NCBI GenBank assembly: GCA_039707465.1
Contig: CM077644.1
Coordinates: 189,472,462 to 189,536,461, forward strand
Source: Rhabdophis nuchalis
Taxonomy: Eukaryota; Chordata; Lepidosauria; Squamata; Natricidae
Direction of reading: 5' to 3'
DNA: 64,000 nucleotides
The translations under genes and the position numbers were made by a program. Below the pieces are notes generated by a model. It was not told where the DNA came from, made no database searches, and saw nothing but the letters and a program-made list of their open reading frames with translations. Shown here one piece after another: positions 53,470 through 64,000 of this stretch (positions within the stretch are counted from its first letter, which is position 1; each line of letters opens with the position of its first letter).

Positions 53470-53762
53470 TTACTGTATTTATTTATTTATTTATTTAAAT
53501 TTATATCCCGCCCTTCTCCACAGAGGACCCAGGAAAACTTAAATTATATACAGGAAATTTAAAACATACCAATACAAAGATAAATATATAATTTAAAATA
53601 AATATTAAACAATCCTATCCTGTACTAAAACCAAATTTAAAATACCCAATTTAAAAACTTCCTAAAAGTCCCCATGGGAGGTTAGGCTAGGCCGGCTTGT
53701 TGGAACAAATATGTCTTTAGACATTGGCGGAAGAGGCGGAGGTCGGTGATGGTGCGTAATTG
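53470..53762 (-). mobile_element. L2 LINE 3' end
   Basis: Tail (TTTA)n at 53476-53500, then 'atatcccgcccttctccaca', an AT-rich 3' UTR, and the last ORF2 codons up to 'cggaagaggcggaggtcgg' (antisense). Same end and orientation as the copy at 6332; only about 290 bp kept. Confidence 0.9.
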
Positions 53763-56700
53763 GTGCATGGTATACTGCTTTCACTTGAAGATAAAACAAA
53801 GCTCCCTTCTGATGTTTTAATATTCTGGAAATGTATGCATGCAAAAACACATACCAAATATGAATGTTCTTTTAATGCAAACTTACAAACTTCCTTTGAA
53901 CTAAGAGCCACAGTTGGTTTTCCAGTGGATTCATTCAAAAAATTTGAGAGAGTACAGATAAAAGACCTGGGTAGATTAAAGTACAAACTACATATATTTT
54001 TATTTAATGAAACACTTAATGTGACTACTACTTTGTATTTAAAATATTTATTCTGTCACATTAAATATTGGTGAGACTAATGAAAAGGCCTCTTCGGTAT
54101 TCTTCTTGGGGTTATGGAGGGTTAGAGATTGAGATCTAGATTGAGACATTTGAAAGTCATTCCTAATACTTTGGATTTTAACAAGCAGTATTTTGACAGC
54201 TGGTGTGGTTTGCTCATCTTTATCTTAGAATAGTAGCCTTTTTGAAAATAATCAGCCCAATAGCTATTCCAATCTAAAATATTAAATAATAATATCCATG
54301 TGAGTGTACATGAGAAAATATCATTCTCACAAACAGTATAAAACTAATGGTAAAACAACATTTAAAACTTAAAGTTTAAACAATTTGATTTTGAATTTTT
54401 GAAAAAACAACAATTAAAAGAAATCCTAAGGAATAAAAATAAATGTATCTACGCTCCTTTTCTTTGATAAGGAGATTTCTTTGAACTACATTCCTTTGAA
54501 CTTGAAAGATGTGTGTAATGGACAAACAGAGCCAGCTAGGACCAACATCAGAAGACATTCCTAAAACTCTAGAGGGACCGTGAATGGTATTTACACCCGA
54601 AATATGCTGTTACTTTAAGTGGTTTTAATGCAGAAACTTAAAAGCAATTGATTTTTTAAAACAGGTTTGAGAGCCATTTGAAAAGCTGACGTTGAGAATA
54701 GCTCATGGGTAAATGAACACCCTGGAACAACAACAAAAACATCAGGTATAAGAAGTAGAGGCTGTCTAAGTAAAGTTGAAAAGAATTAGAGAGAGAGGAA
54801 GAGACTAAAAGTTCAAATTCCTTTATGAGAAACAAAAGAAACATATCTAATAGTTCAGTACTGGCTTACTGCAAAGCAGTCATACTGAATAATTATCTGA
54901 AGCTTTCCTAAACCATGGTTTAGATTTATTTATTAATTAAAGAGAGACATGCAGTGCAGAATAGTGCAAATTTTTATTAGAGCCCAGTCTTAATGCACTT
55001 AAAAAACAAGAAACTTCCAATGGTGTATTTCAAGATGGAATACTCAAATTGCGTTATTTTGATTAGCTTAACTGTACTACATCAATGTATTTCAAATATA
55101 TGTATCCAGGTGAAACCTAAACCATGGCATTTGTTTGTTTGTTTAGTGTATGGCATATCATTCATGGAGTAGCAATTTAAATTAACATTTCAACTCAATT
55201 AGATTAGTGTAGCACTGATAATTTATTTGGAATAAGGCAAGTAACACTGAAAGAGTTCAGATAAACTGTGTTGTAGATCAAAGGGTACTACAGAAATAGA
55301 CAGCAAACTGAAACTGAAAATTGAGTAGTGCTGGAAGTGGAGAAGAGAAAGAAAAGAAGCAAAGCAAGGCATGCAAGATGAAAACAGAATGGCTGGAACA
55401 AATATGGGGAGCCTAGGTGCTCCTTGTTAGACTGCATGCATTGTGCCTATGAACCCAGCAACTTACAATATTGAATTAAAGAGCTTGATCATTAGGAGCT
55501 CTGAGAAGCGGTATAACATCCCCTTTCATAAACATTAGGAAGGAAAAGTGTATTTTATTTACAATTATATTTTATGAATCTAAATGAAAGCTGACAGTAA
55601 TGAGGAGCAGGTGTCACTAAATCTATTTTTATGTTAATTACCACAGTTAAAATATTCCAAGAGCTGTGAGGACAGTTTAATGAACCCTGTTTGAAATGTT
55701 TGCTTCAGACCTTGATCTTCTCTTGAAGCCATGATAATGATTATCCCTTCATAGCTGAATATGTTTATTGTTTTTCTTCATGACACTGCAATTAGAGCAC
55801 TTTATCTTACATTTTCTCTCTTATTACTGGGCACGTAACCAATAATGACTGATTAAATATGAAGAATTATTAGGGTGTTACACATCAATTTAAAAATCAA
55901 GACTCTTGTTAGTTGCTTGTCCTGAAAGGGGAAAAAGAAAGAGAACTGGTCTCAGCGTAAAAGTAAGATCGTATGAACTGGGATTGAGAAAAGAAAGTTC
56001 ATGTTCTCTTCAATATAGCTGCAAGCTGTTTTCCTTTTTCCAGTGGTCTTATCCACACTGCTAGATTGTCCATGGCTAGTTCTAGTGAAGAGCATTTCTA
56101 GAGAGAAGGATTGGATAATATTGTTCTGTACTCAGCCCTTACAACTCACCTTCAGTTGCATTTCCCCAAGTACTGCTTTCCTGTTTTGTCTTTGGCTGGG
56201 TAACATTAAACTAAGTTAATTGTGGTTGCCCTACAGGTCTCAAGTGTCTAGTGGCATGGCTGTTGTAACATCATAATGCTTATGTGCTTAGCATAAATAT
56301 ACTCTAGATGGTTGTTTGTTTGAAACCAAGGCAGAAAAACATGTTTAAAAAGTACTATTTTTCTTTCTCTTGGCTATTTACTTTTCTCTTGGCATTTCGC
56401 TTTTTTCTCCTAACTCTATACATAACTTCATGCACTGTTTCATTCTTCAAATAATTGAATTTCAATTGGCAATGGCAGTGACAAGTTACAGAAACTTTGT
56501 CCAATATTTTCTCTTCCTTATTAATTATTCCCCTACTTCACTTCATAGTGATTTGAAATCTTCTATCATACTTAATTCATCTTTCCTGCCCAATTGTGAT
56601 TTTTGCCATCCTTTTGTTTAATTAGTATTGCGTTTTTTTTAAAACATGATTAGTTATTGCAAGGGCTTAGAAAATGAGTATAAGTAATATAATAAGACTA

Positions 56701-56873
56701 AACTAGAACCAAATAATTCACAGAATACAAAATTTCTTTATCTGAATATTCAATATTTCTTTTATTCTGAGCTGATATTCATCCACCAATGTTCAAATGA
56801 TGAACAATTCCATTCTCTTTAAGAAGGGAAAAATATTATACTATATGCTATCTCATCTTTATGTTTCAAAGCA
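53763..56873. other. Gene-free stretch; candidate conserved block
   Basis: No gene or clear transposon. 55480-55830 is repeat-free, with 'atgttaattaccacagttaa' and 'ccatgataatgattatccc', words common in conserved regulatory DNA. Frames of up to 104 codons (53760-54074) have no domains. Confidence 0.35.
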
Positions 56874-56874
56874 A

Positions 56875-56966
<92 letters not shown>
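56874..56966. repeat. (GAAA)n microsatellite, about 93 bp
   Basis: About 23 nearly perfect GAAA units; the Lys/Glu-rich frame over it is an artefact. The longest pure microsatellite in the window. Confidence 0.98.
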
Positions 56967-56967
<1 letters not shown>

Positions 56968-57689
56968 TATATACTGTATGCCTCCAGCTTTAACAAATCT
57001 TTAGCTTAGCAATGTTTTTTTTTAATCAAGCATTTAGTATCATTTCTCAGACTAATTGAAGATAAGAGACTAGAGTTGACATGTGCATTGACTTGGTTAA
57101 GAGTATATTTATTAAACTGATTCAAGATCTCTTGGACTATAACCAAACAGGAAAATTGTGCTTGCATGATTAGAAGTGAAAAAAGATGCACTGAACTGAA
57201 TCAAATGTTTCATACAATACGATGTGATTTAAGAGTGAAAGGTAGAAACTGTCTCTGTGTTTTTCCAGATTTTGGTTTCTTGTTTGGTTTCTCATTCTGG
57301 TGAACTTTGCAAAGTCGGGAATCTTTGAGAAAAATAAATCAAACAAACAAGCAAACAAACAAACAAAATGCATTTATCATGCCTGAACCATTTAGGCTGC
57401 CCAATGTTTGAGATCCGCTACCCTGGCAATAGAAGATTCTGCCAAGAGTCAGAACTGTAGCAAAGCAACCTGGCTCTCATCTTCCAAAATCTTTTGACAT
57501 TTTATGGAGATGTTGATTATGAACCAAAGAGTCCATTGGAATGAATTTATTTCTGTATGAAATGCCAAGTGTCAAATGTCATATTCAGTATATCATAAAG
57601 CTGGATTGATCTTTTTAAAGTGAATATTCTGATAGATTTTCTTTTTCCAAGTTCACTAAGACAATGTCATTAGTCTCTTTCAAAATATT
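56967..57689. other. Gene-free; short (CAAA)n
   Basis: (CAAA)n at about 57340-57366. Nothing else recognised. Confidence 0.5.
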
Positions 57690-58290
57690 GATAAAATGGT
57701 CTTTGCAATTCTCCCATCTATGAATAGACCAAAAAATGTGGTCTTTGAAGAAGAAATGTGGTCATCTGGGTTCAGTTCCAAGTGGGGGAAAAGACACTGG
57801 ATTCATGGAAGTTGCTTGGAAAGAAGGTTTATGGATGAACAGGATCACAAGCTGGGCAAAAAGGGAAAAAATGCTGATAATGCCTGGGTTTTATGCCTTC
57901 TTTTGGGCTTTGAATTTGAGCTTGTGTTCTGATTGGTTGTCAGACTCCAATGGGAACATGCAAGGGTAACTTTGTAGGTTGTCTTTTGAGTCCCAGGCTT
58001 GGTTGAATCTTGCTGGGTGATGTAATCTTCCCAGGTGCCATGTGGTGAGTTGTGTTGCTACCTTTGTTGGATCTTGGATGTGGGCATTTGCTTATGAATA
58101 GACTTAGTTATCTCTTAAGTGCTCACATCTGCTGTGGGCTATTGAGGAGGGTGGGGGCTATTAAAAGCGAGTCTGCTTTCTGCCTAAATGTTTCTCCATT
58201 TCTCATCCAGGGAAATATAATATTCTGCCTTTTTAATATTTCCTAGAATATTTCATTCTTCTAGGAGAGGTGTGGGTACTAACTTCCTAC
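57690..58290. mobile_element. Possible unclassified repeat
   Basis: 'gagtcccaggcttggttgaa', 'tcttgctgggtgatgtaatc', 'cttagttatctcttaag' and 'cacatctgctgtgggc' resemble sequence I have seen repeated in reptile genomes, but I cannot name the family or see termini. The 78-codon frames here are probably not genes. Confidence 0.3.
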
Positions 58291-60109
58291 AATGGATATC
58301 ATTCTGTATTCTTTTTAAATAGTAGCATGCCTGGTTAGTTCAATTCAACAAATTTTGCTACTCTTATTTTGTTAATATGAATTTACAATTTTTAAAGTCT
58401 CATCACATCTGGTAAACTAAGACACTTATCTACAAAACTCATGTTATAAAATATGTCTAAAGGTTCCTGTGGCTTTCTCATCTAAGACACTATTTTGAAA
58501 TATTAAACAGGTAGCAGAAGAAAACCAATTTTAAGATTTAAACAAAGAATAAAGAACCAATTATTTCCTTTAGGCTTGGATGCAGGAAATGCAAATACCA
58601 TTTAGTGAAAATGTTCTGAGAAGAAGGAAGTTGCTTATCAAAGTGTAGATCTCTGGAGTAATACTATTCTGTCTTCCTTTCTCTTGCTCCTTAAATAAAT
58701 ATAATCATTCAAAAAATTATGTTATTCTCATCCAAAAAGTATTGGACATATTGAAGCATATAATTCCATGTTTGCATACAGACAGGTATTTATATCTAAA
58801 TTATCTCCTGAAGATATGAGTCAATTATTCCAGCAAAAGCTTTTAACTGGGAAATGCATTCCAGTTTATCCCCGTAATTCCCTGTGAACTCCTTTCTCAA
58901 GATAATGCATATACAAATATATGTTTAGAAGGTTTTGTCTTTGTTCAGCAAAATTTATGTTTTCTTTAAAAAAAATTTTTGCTCCAAGATGTGGCTAAGA
59001 TGGTATGTTTGAATGAACATTTCACTAAAGATATATATCACAGAGAAAGAGAGAAAGAGATTGAAAGAGACAGAGAGGATAAACTGATAAATGTTGATTC
59101 GGTCAGCAATACTGACTGAAAAGGTATTCTTAACATGCTTGAGTCTTAGTGAATTTGTCAATTTGTCATTTTAAAGATAAAGATGAAAAACATTTAATTT
59201 ATTTCATCATATGATAAGAGTATTTTACCAATAGACAATTAAATACATCATAAGAAATATAGCAAACCTGATATTATGCTTCTCCGAAAATATAACTAAG
59301 TACTAAACAGTGTAGAGTTGTGAATTAGAATCAAAGACATTTGTATGACTAAAAACCTTTTTCTGCTCTTCAACCCATTAACAGGATATGTGAACTTGTT
59401 TAAAAATTCACTTTAAATACCTGCTTGAGTAAACATTTTAAAAGAGACCATTTTAAAATTTTGTTAAATGGCCAGAAAATGCAAGTAATCCAGGCCACTT
59501 AGTTTTAGAAGATCAAGTTGAAATAAACATCAAATGGTAACTGGACAATGGGGCTGAAAAGTCCTGAAAATGTTATGTCAACTTGCAGAGTAAATAGATT
59601 CCTATCTGGTCATGGTTCACTGCCTTTAATGAGACATCAGAATTCAGAATTCAGCTTTTATGTAGAAATCATTGCCAATGTCTTGGCTTGACACATAATT
59701 CTTTATAAAGTCTTTAAAATGCATTTCATTTAAAATGGGATAATAATTGTAGGACACAAGGAGATGTTATTAAAAGTTGTTATTTAAAATACTATTTTTA
59801 AAAAAAGACTAAAATGGGGAAAAAATCCATAAGGCTCAGAGCTTCTCCTTTTCTCTGATTTCCTTCCAAAAGTTCTTTTTGAAGTAAAGATGAAAGTAGC
59901 CAGCCTAGAAAAAGTGTAAGGCTTACACAGACATGAGCTTAAAGAATGGTCATTCTTTTTTGCAAGACAACACTGAATAAAGAATTCAATATTGCTCTGA
60001 ATGGGCTCCAATTTAGTCAGTTAAACTAAACTTTGTCACAATTCAAAATTATATTTTGCTCCAGCATACATTATAAAAAAAATTAAAAATCCCTTCTCAT
60101 AGGAGGTCT
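58291..60109. other. No recognised feature
   Basis: AT-rich. A GA-rich tract lies at 59041-59080. No gene. Confidence 0.4.
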
Positions 60110-60610
60110 GTTTCTTCCTCAAACTTGGGTCCTCCACCAGAGGTCTGGGAGTTTGAAGGTTATGCATAGTATCTTAGCTGTTCTTAGCACTGCATTCTTC
60201 TGAACAAAGACCTTGGATGCTATTCCTGGGATCTATTGAAGCCAGTTTAGCAGTTACAGCTTTGTTCCTACCACTACTAAGACCACTTTGGCCTTTACTT
60301 TCCACACCTTCTCTAGTTCCCCCTTCAGGCCCTGGTACTAGTCAAGTTTCTCATACTCCTTCTTCCTAATGTTTCTTTCATTTAGTACTGCTACATCCAT
60401 CACTACTATTATCTTCTGGTCTTTATCTTATATCCTAATACCTGGTTGTTTGTCTAGTATCTGCCTGCTATCTGGATATGAAAATCCTATAGGATCTTAT
60501 CCCTTTTATTTTCCACAATCTTCTGTGGGATCTCCCATCTAGACTTAGAAGGATCTACTGCATATTCTGAACCAATTTTCCTGTGCATAATGCCAAAGTC
60601 TTTTACCACT
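60110..60610 (-). pseudogene. RLE-type LINE C-terminal fragment (R4/Dong-like)
   Basis: The minus strand reads 'KSRWEIPQKIVENKRDKIL' (60550-60490), then a block near 60470-60400 with an 'RPDI'-like stretch, 'VVMDVAVLNERNIRKKEYEK' (about 60400-60345), 'YQGLKGELEKVWKVKAKVV' (about 60340-60285) and 'IPGIASKVFVQKNAVLRTAK' (about 60235-60175). This is the restriction-like endonuclease domain (PD...D type) found at the C-terminus of R2/R4-group LINEs, as opposed to the APE nuclease of L2. Frameshifts and stops show it is dead. The exact clade is a best guess. Confidence 0.65.
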
Positions 60611-60689
60611 TTGGAGGCAATTTTAAAGGAACAGGACTGGCTATGTGGGAACAAAGTCCAATTATCCAACATAGATTCGTGACTAAGAA

Positions 60690-60795
60690 TGTAATTAGTA
60701 AGAGTTAGTAAGGCAATCAAGCCACCCAGAATCCCCTTGTGGAGGAAATGGGCAGCATAAAAGTGAAGTAAATAAATAAATAAATAAAATAAAGA
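60690..60795 (+). mobile_element. L2-like 3' tail
   Basis: 'agccacccagaatccccttg' and 'aaatgggcagcataaaagtg' followed by (AAAT)n form an L2-type 3' terminus on the plus strand. It may also be the end of a CORE SINE that shares it. Confidence 0.55.
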
Positions 60796-61594
60796 GGTGA
60801 TAGGACAATCAAAATGCATGATATGACAGTGTGGGGAGAGTGGTTGGTGTAGGTGGTCTTTCTCTGCATATTTTTCTCATTTCTTGGCCTTTTGTTAAAA
60901 TCAAATGTAATAATAGAATATTAAGAATCCAAGTAAATAAGTATCATTGTACTGAAATAACATACTGTTATCAAAATAGAACAATGGATGGTCTGGAGGG
61001 TTAAATACATTAAATGATTGAGGATCAAGTTAATTCCATATTAGCTCATTATGAATATATATTTTAGTTTCCTCAAATGTCCCCCATTTAATCACTAGTC
61101 TGTATAGTGATTAAATGAGTGACATTTGTTTTTATTAACACTGCTACATTTTGGTTATACTTCGTTGTGTCTTCTGTTTAATAATGTGTGCATGCGTATG
61201 TTGTCTTTGTATTTATTACAGTTTTCACATTCTTGTTCACAAATAAAACCCACATTCTTTAGTTAAAGGAATGACTTTAAGTGATAATGCTTTAAAATGG
61301 CCAATATCAAATAAACGTAGGGAGCAAATATCATTGCAACATGGTAAACAAGCTATGAAGTGCAGTTGAGTGTGAAGATGATTATCAAGGGAAAGGAGCT
61401 TGTGAGTACAGGGCAAGTAAACCAATCTGCTTTCAGATAATAATGTAATTTTGTCATACAATGCCAGATTACTTCTCCCTCAGCTCCTCTTGTGCTGCTC
61501 TCTACTTCAATAACATCATCCATTTGGTGCACTCCACTCCTGAGCTGCAGCTCACAAGGCCAATGCTGATGAGGCAATGTGAGAGATAAAAGGA
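60796..61594. other. No recognised feature
   Basis: No gene or repeat recognised. Confidence 0.4.
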
Positions 61595-61628
61595 TGTGTG
61601 TGTGTGTGCGTGTGTGTGTGTGTGTGTA
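61595..61628. repeat. (TG)n microsatellite
   Basis: TG repeat with one CG interruption. Confidence 0.95.
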
Positions 61629-62151
61629 TTCATGCACGTGTTGTATGCATATACAAACTACTGTTACAATAACGTATTCAGCTACTGTAAGACATTTACA
61701 GCTTCCAAAATGCTCACTGATTTGTTTCAATGAGCATTTCAAATAGAAACCACTGAAGTACTTGTAAACCAAAGCACATGAAATATAATTAATCTGTCCT
61801 CTCCCAGTAGAATTTTTTTTTTTTTAAATCCATGATTCAAAACAGCTTTAATTGTACTTGGCTGATTGTTTAACTTGTGGGGTTTTTTTCTTCCAAAAAA
61901 AAAAAAGGACTACGCTTAATTAGATGGATAAAGAAAAATTCAACATTACCATTTTGCAACTTGTTAATGTAGTTGCATCGCCTACAGTCCCCTGCTTATT
62001 CTCTGCCTGTCATTGTTGCATGATGGACGTATGTCGAACTACATAGAGCTGAGCGTTCACTTTGAAATTAAACATGAAGCTTGAAAGCAGCCATGCAAAT
62101 CATACTGATATCAAAAAGACAAAATCATAATGCAGCCCAGAGGTCGAAGGA
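61629..62151. other. No recognised feature
   Basis: No gene; T-run at 61810-61824 and A-run near 61896. Confidence 0.4.
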
Positions 62152-62188
62152 TGTGTGTGTGTGTGCGCGCGCGCATTTGTGTGTGTGC
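62152..62188. repeat. TG/CG alternating tract
   Basis: (TG)n, (CG)n, then TG again: an alternating purine-pyrimidine stretch able to adopt Z-DNA. Confidence 0.9.
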
Positions 62189-62844
62189 TTGCTTTGTTTT
62201 TCATTGTACCATCATGTGGTTTGCAGTTTCCCACACAACTATTCAGTTTGCAAGGGAATACATTGTATGAGGGATTGTATGAAGACATTGTATGAAAGAA
62301 AAAGAGGGCTTCTTTTAATTCAGGCACAGTGGGCAACCATGAAGATTGCAGAAGTTTGTAAAGACACAGAATATATTTATATGCATTTAGGTGTCTGTAT
62401 ATATAATAGTATTCTCAGTATTATATACTACTAGCACACACATGTATATACTCACATTTATATCCTCCATGTATAACACAGTTACAGAAAACACTTATTT
62501 TCAAGAACAAAAGGTGAACAGGGGACAAAGGGTTGAAACCATTGTACCATGAAATGTCTCAGCAATTATTTTCTGAATTTGCAATGCTATGTGCAGGTTT
62601 TTTTTTTTACTTCTGCTGATTGTTTTTAAAAATCATTTTATCATTTTCATATACTGTATGTCTAAAAATTGAATGTTTTCATGTACTAAGGAAAGATTCT
62701 AGGTCTTTTTATTGCTTGATGGAAAAGTGTATCCATATCTAGTCCAATCTCTCTCTCTTCATGACCATTTTGGGTATAATTTAAAAAGAAAAGAGAGATA
62801 TTCCATATCATTTTTTTTTAATTGTCAGGACAAAATGCCTTGGT
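62189..62844. other. No recognised feature
   Basis: AT-rich; a 117-codon frame (62081-62434) spans the microsatellite and has no domain. Confidence 0.4.
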
Positions 62845-63297
62845 GTTACTGCCCCATACATCCTGCCCCATACATCCTCACGGCCGATTCGCTCCCACAG
62901 AGAGGGACTTCTCCGGGTGCCGTCCACTAGACTTTGTCAGCGGGCGACGCCCAGGGGAAGGGCCTTCTCTGTGGCGGGCCCAGCCCTCTGGAATGACCTT
63001 CCCCCCGATATCAGGACAACCACGGACCTCCGCTCCTTCCGCTTAAAATTAAAGACACACTTTTTTCGTCTGGCCGGCCTTGGGTAGTCTCTTTTTAGGT
63101 TAAGGGTTTTTAGGGGTAATTTTTAGTTTAGTTTATGGGTTTTAGCGCAGGATCAATTTAATCTATTTTTAATTTTGTATTTTGTATTTGTCTGTGGTTT
63201 TATTTGTATTTTTAATTGCCTGTGCCCCGCCTCGAGTCCCCTTGGGGAGAGAGAGCGGGATATAAAATTAAATTATTATTATTATTATTATTATTAC
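62845..63297 (+). mobile_element. L2 LINE 3' fragment
   Basis: Begins with a duplicated 'tgccccatacatcc' (the ORF2 'LPHTSL' codons twice), then 'cgctcccacagagaggga' through 'ggaatgaccttccccccga' and the ORF2 end ('LRSFRLKLKTHFFRLAGLG'-like). The 3' UTR terminus 'cgcctcgagtccccttgggg' is followed by (ATT)n. It differs enough from the copy at 36144 in the 3' UTR to be a separate subfamily. Confidence 0.9.
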
Positions 63298-64000
63298 CCT
63301 CCTTCCACATAACATCCTTAAGTTTCATGATGATGAAGTAAGCCCAAAAATCCCACAAAACCATAAACAAAAATCTGAAGTGTCTGAAATGAGATAGAAG
63401 AGCAGATGCTTATTTTGCAGAGGGAGAACAATGAAGGGGAAAGTTAAAGGCAGATTTTAAGACAATTTTATCACACATATGCCACTGAGTCAGTGATCTC
63501 TTCTAGAGATAGTAGAGGGAAAGCTCGGGTGGGAATTAATATAACTGAAGAACTTGAGCCATCCTTCAGTCAATCCGATTCAGTAAGCTAAATAAAATGG
63601 CTTATTTGATAATGGATTCATCCCTTTACAGCAATAATATTTTAATATTGGAGGACAAGTGATGCATATAGCATAGGGAGAATACCATTTACAGAATTTG
63701 CAGCAAAAATCCATTACTGTTCTCATACAGTGTCATTTAAAATAAACAAAATCACCAATTACACTGAAGAATCCATTATGTTAAAGAAGACTTCACAGAT
63801 GATGATTTAATTAATTTCTCTAGCTCTCTATTTTATTGTATGTTGTCCTTAAAGCTCTTGCCACTGGATGACTAATTCAATTTAAAAGAAGAAAGAACAG
63901 CAAATGATATAAAAGTTTCATTAAAAAAATATCCAAATGAAATTTGCTTCAAACACACTGAATTGGAAATGTTTGCATGTTGGCTGAAAGAAACTAAGAT
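63298..64000. other. No recognised feature
   Basis: AT-rich end of the window; nothing identified. Confidence 0.4.

Noticed and set aside
57696..57969. Overlapping 77-78 codon frames as a small gene
   Set aside because: They lie in what looks like an unclassified repeat and have no recognisable domain.
61565..61600. CTGATGAGGC as another hammerhead core
   Set aside because: No GAAA after a stem and no stem I or III partner sequences.

Overview
This looks like nuclear DNA from a squamate reptile, probably a snake. The evidence is the repeat content: CR1, L2, L1, Rex1-like and RLE-type LINE pieces, Sauria-type and CORE/MIR-like tRNA SINEs, many small hAT-like and Tc1/mariner-like MITEs, and abundant microsatellites in an AT-rich background. 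I recognise no host protein-coding gene. The window reads as a large intron or intergenic desert with possible conserved noncoding blocks (about 13.3-13.7, 15.6-16.0, 40.8-41.1, 48.8-49.6 and 55.5-55.8 kb) and one possible orphan exon at 48.59-48.70 kb.

Layout. 0-9 kb: CR1 3' ends (minus), a LINE reverse-transcriptase remnant, hAT MITEs, a Sauria SINE and a 2 kb L2 copy (minus) that lost the catalytic core of its RT in frame. 9-27 kb: microsatellites, four hAT-like MITEs with clear 8-bp target-site duplications across 8.8-25.5 kb, an L1 ORF2 remnant, and L2, CR1 and SINE pieces. 27.3-30.3 kb: a dense cluster of direct and inverted copies of a unit of roughly 310-350 bp. The unit joins a tRNA-like segment (RNA polymerase III B box) to a type I hammerhead ribozyme. 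30.3-31.3 kb: LINE and L2 3' ends. 33.3-34 kb: a mariner-like MITE and a CORE-type SINE. 35.4-40.3 kb: a nested stack in which a MITE is split by a Rex1-like LINE, itself split by a nearly intact 3.9 kb L2. 41.9-44.3 kb: a Tigger-like MITE split by a half-L1 (5' UTR, ORF1, 3' UTR, no ORF2) with a 17-bp target-site duplication. 45-64 kb: an LTR-like element, CR1 remnants, more MITEs, an RLE-type LINE remnant, and L2 3' ends.

The most interesting object is the hammerhead/tRNA-like cluster. Nine copies or partial copies of the ribozyme are visible. Several have every conserved core base, and compensatory base-pair changes occur in all three stems. Head-to-tail copies would release RNA monomers of about 330-350 nt by self-cleavage, the organisation of a retrozyme or ribozyme-bearing SINE. 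Both the autonomous partner and the activity are untested.

All LINE coding regions here are broken by at least one frameshift, stop or truncation. Family names come from protein and end-sequence patterns read by eye, not from a database search.
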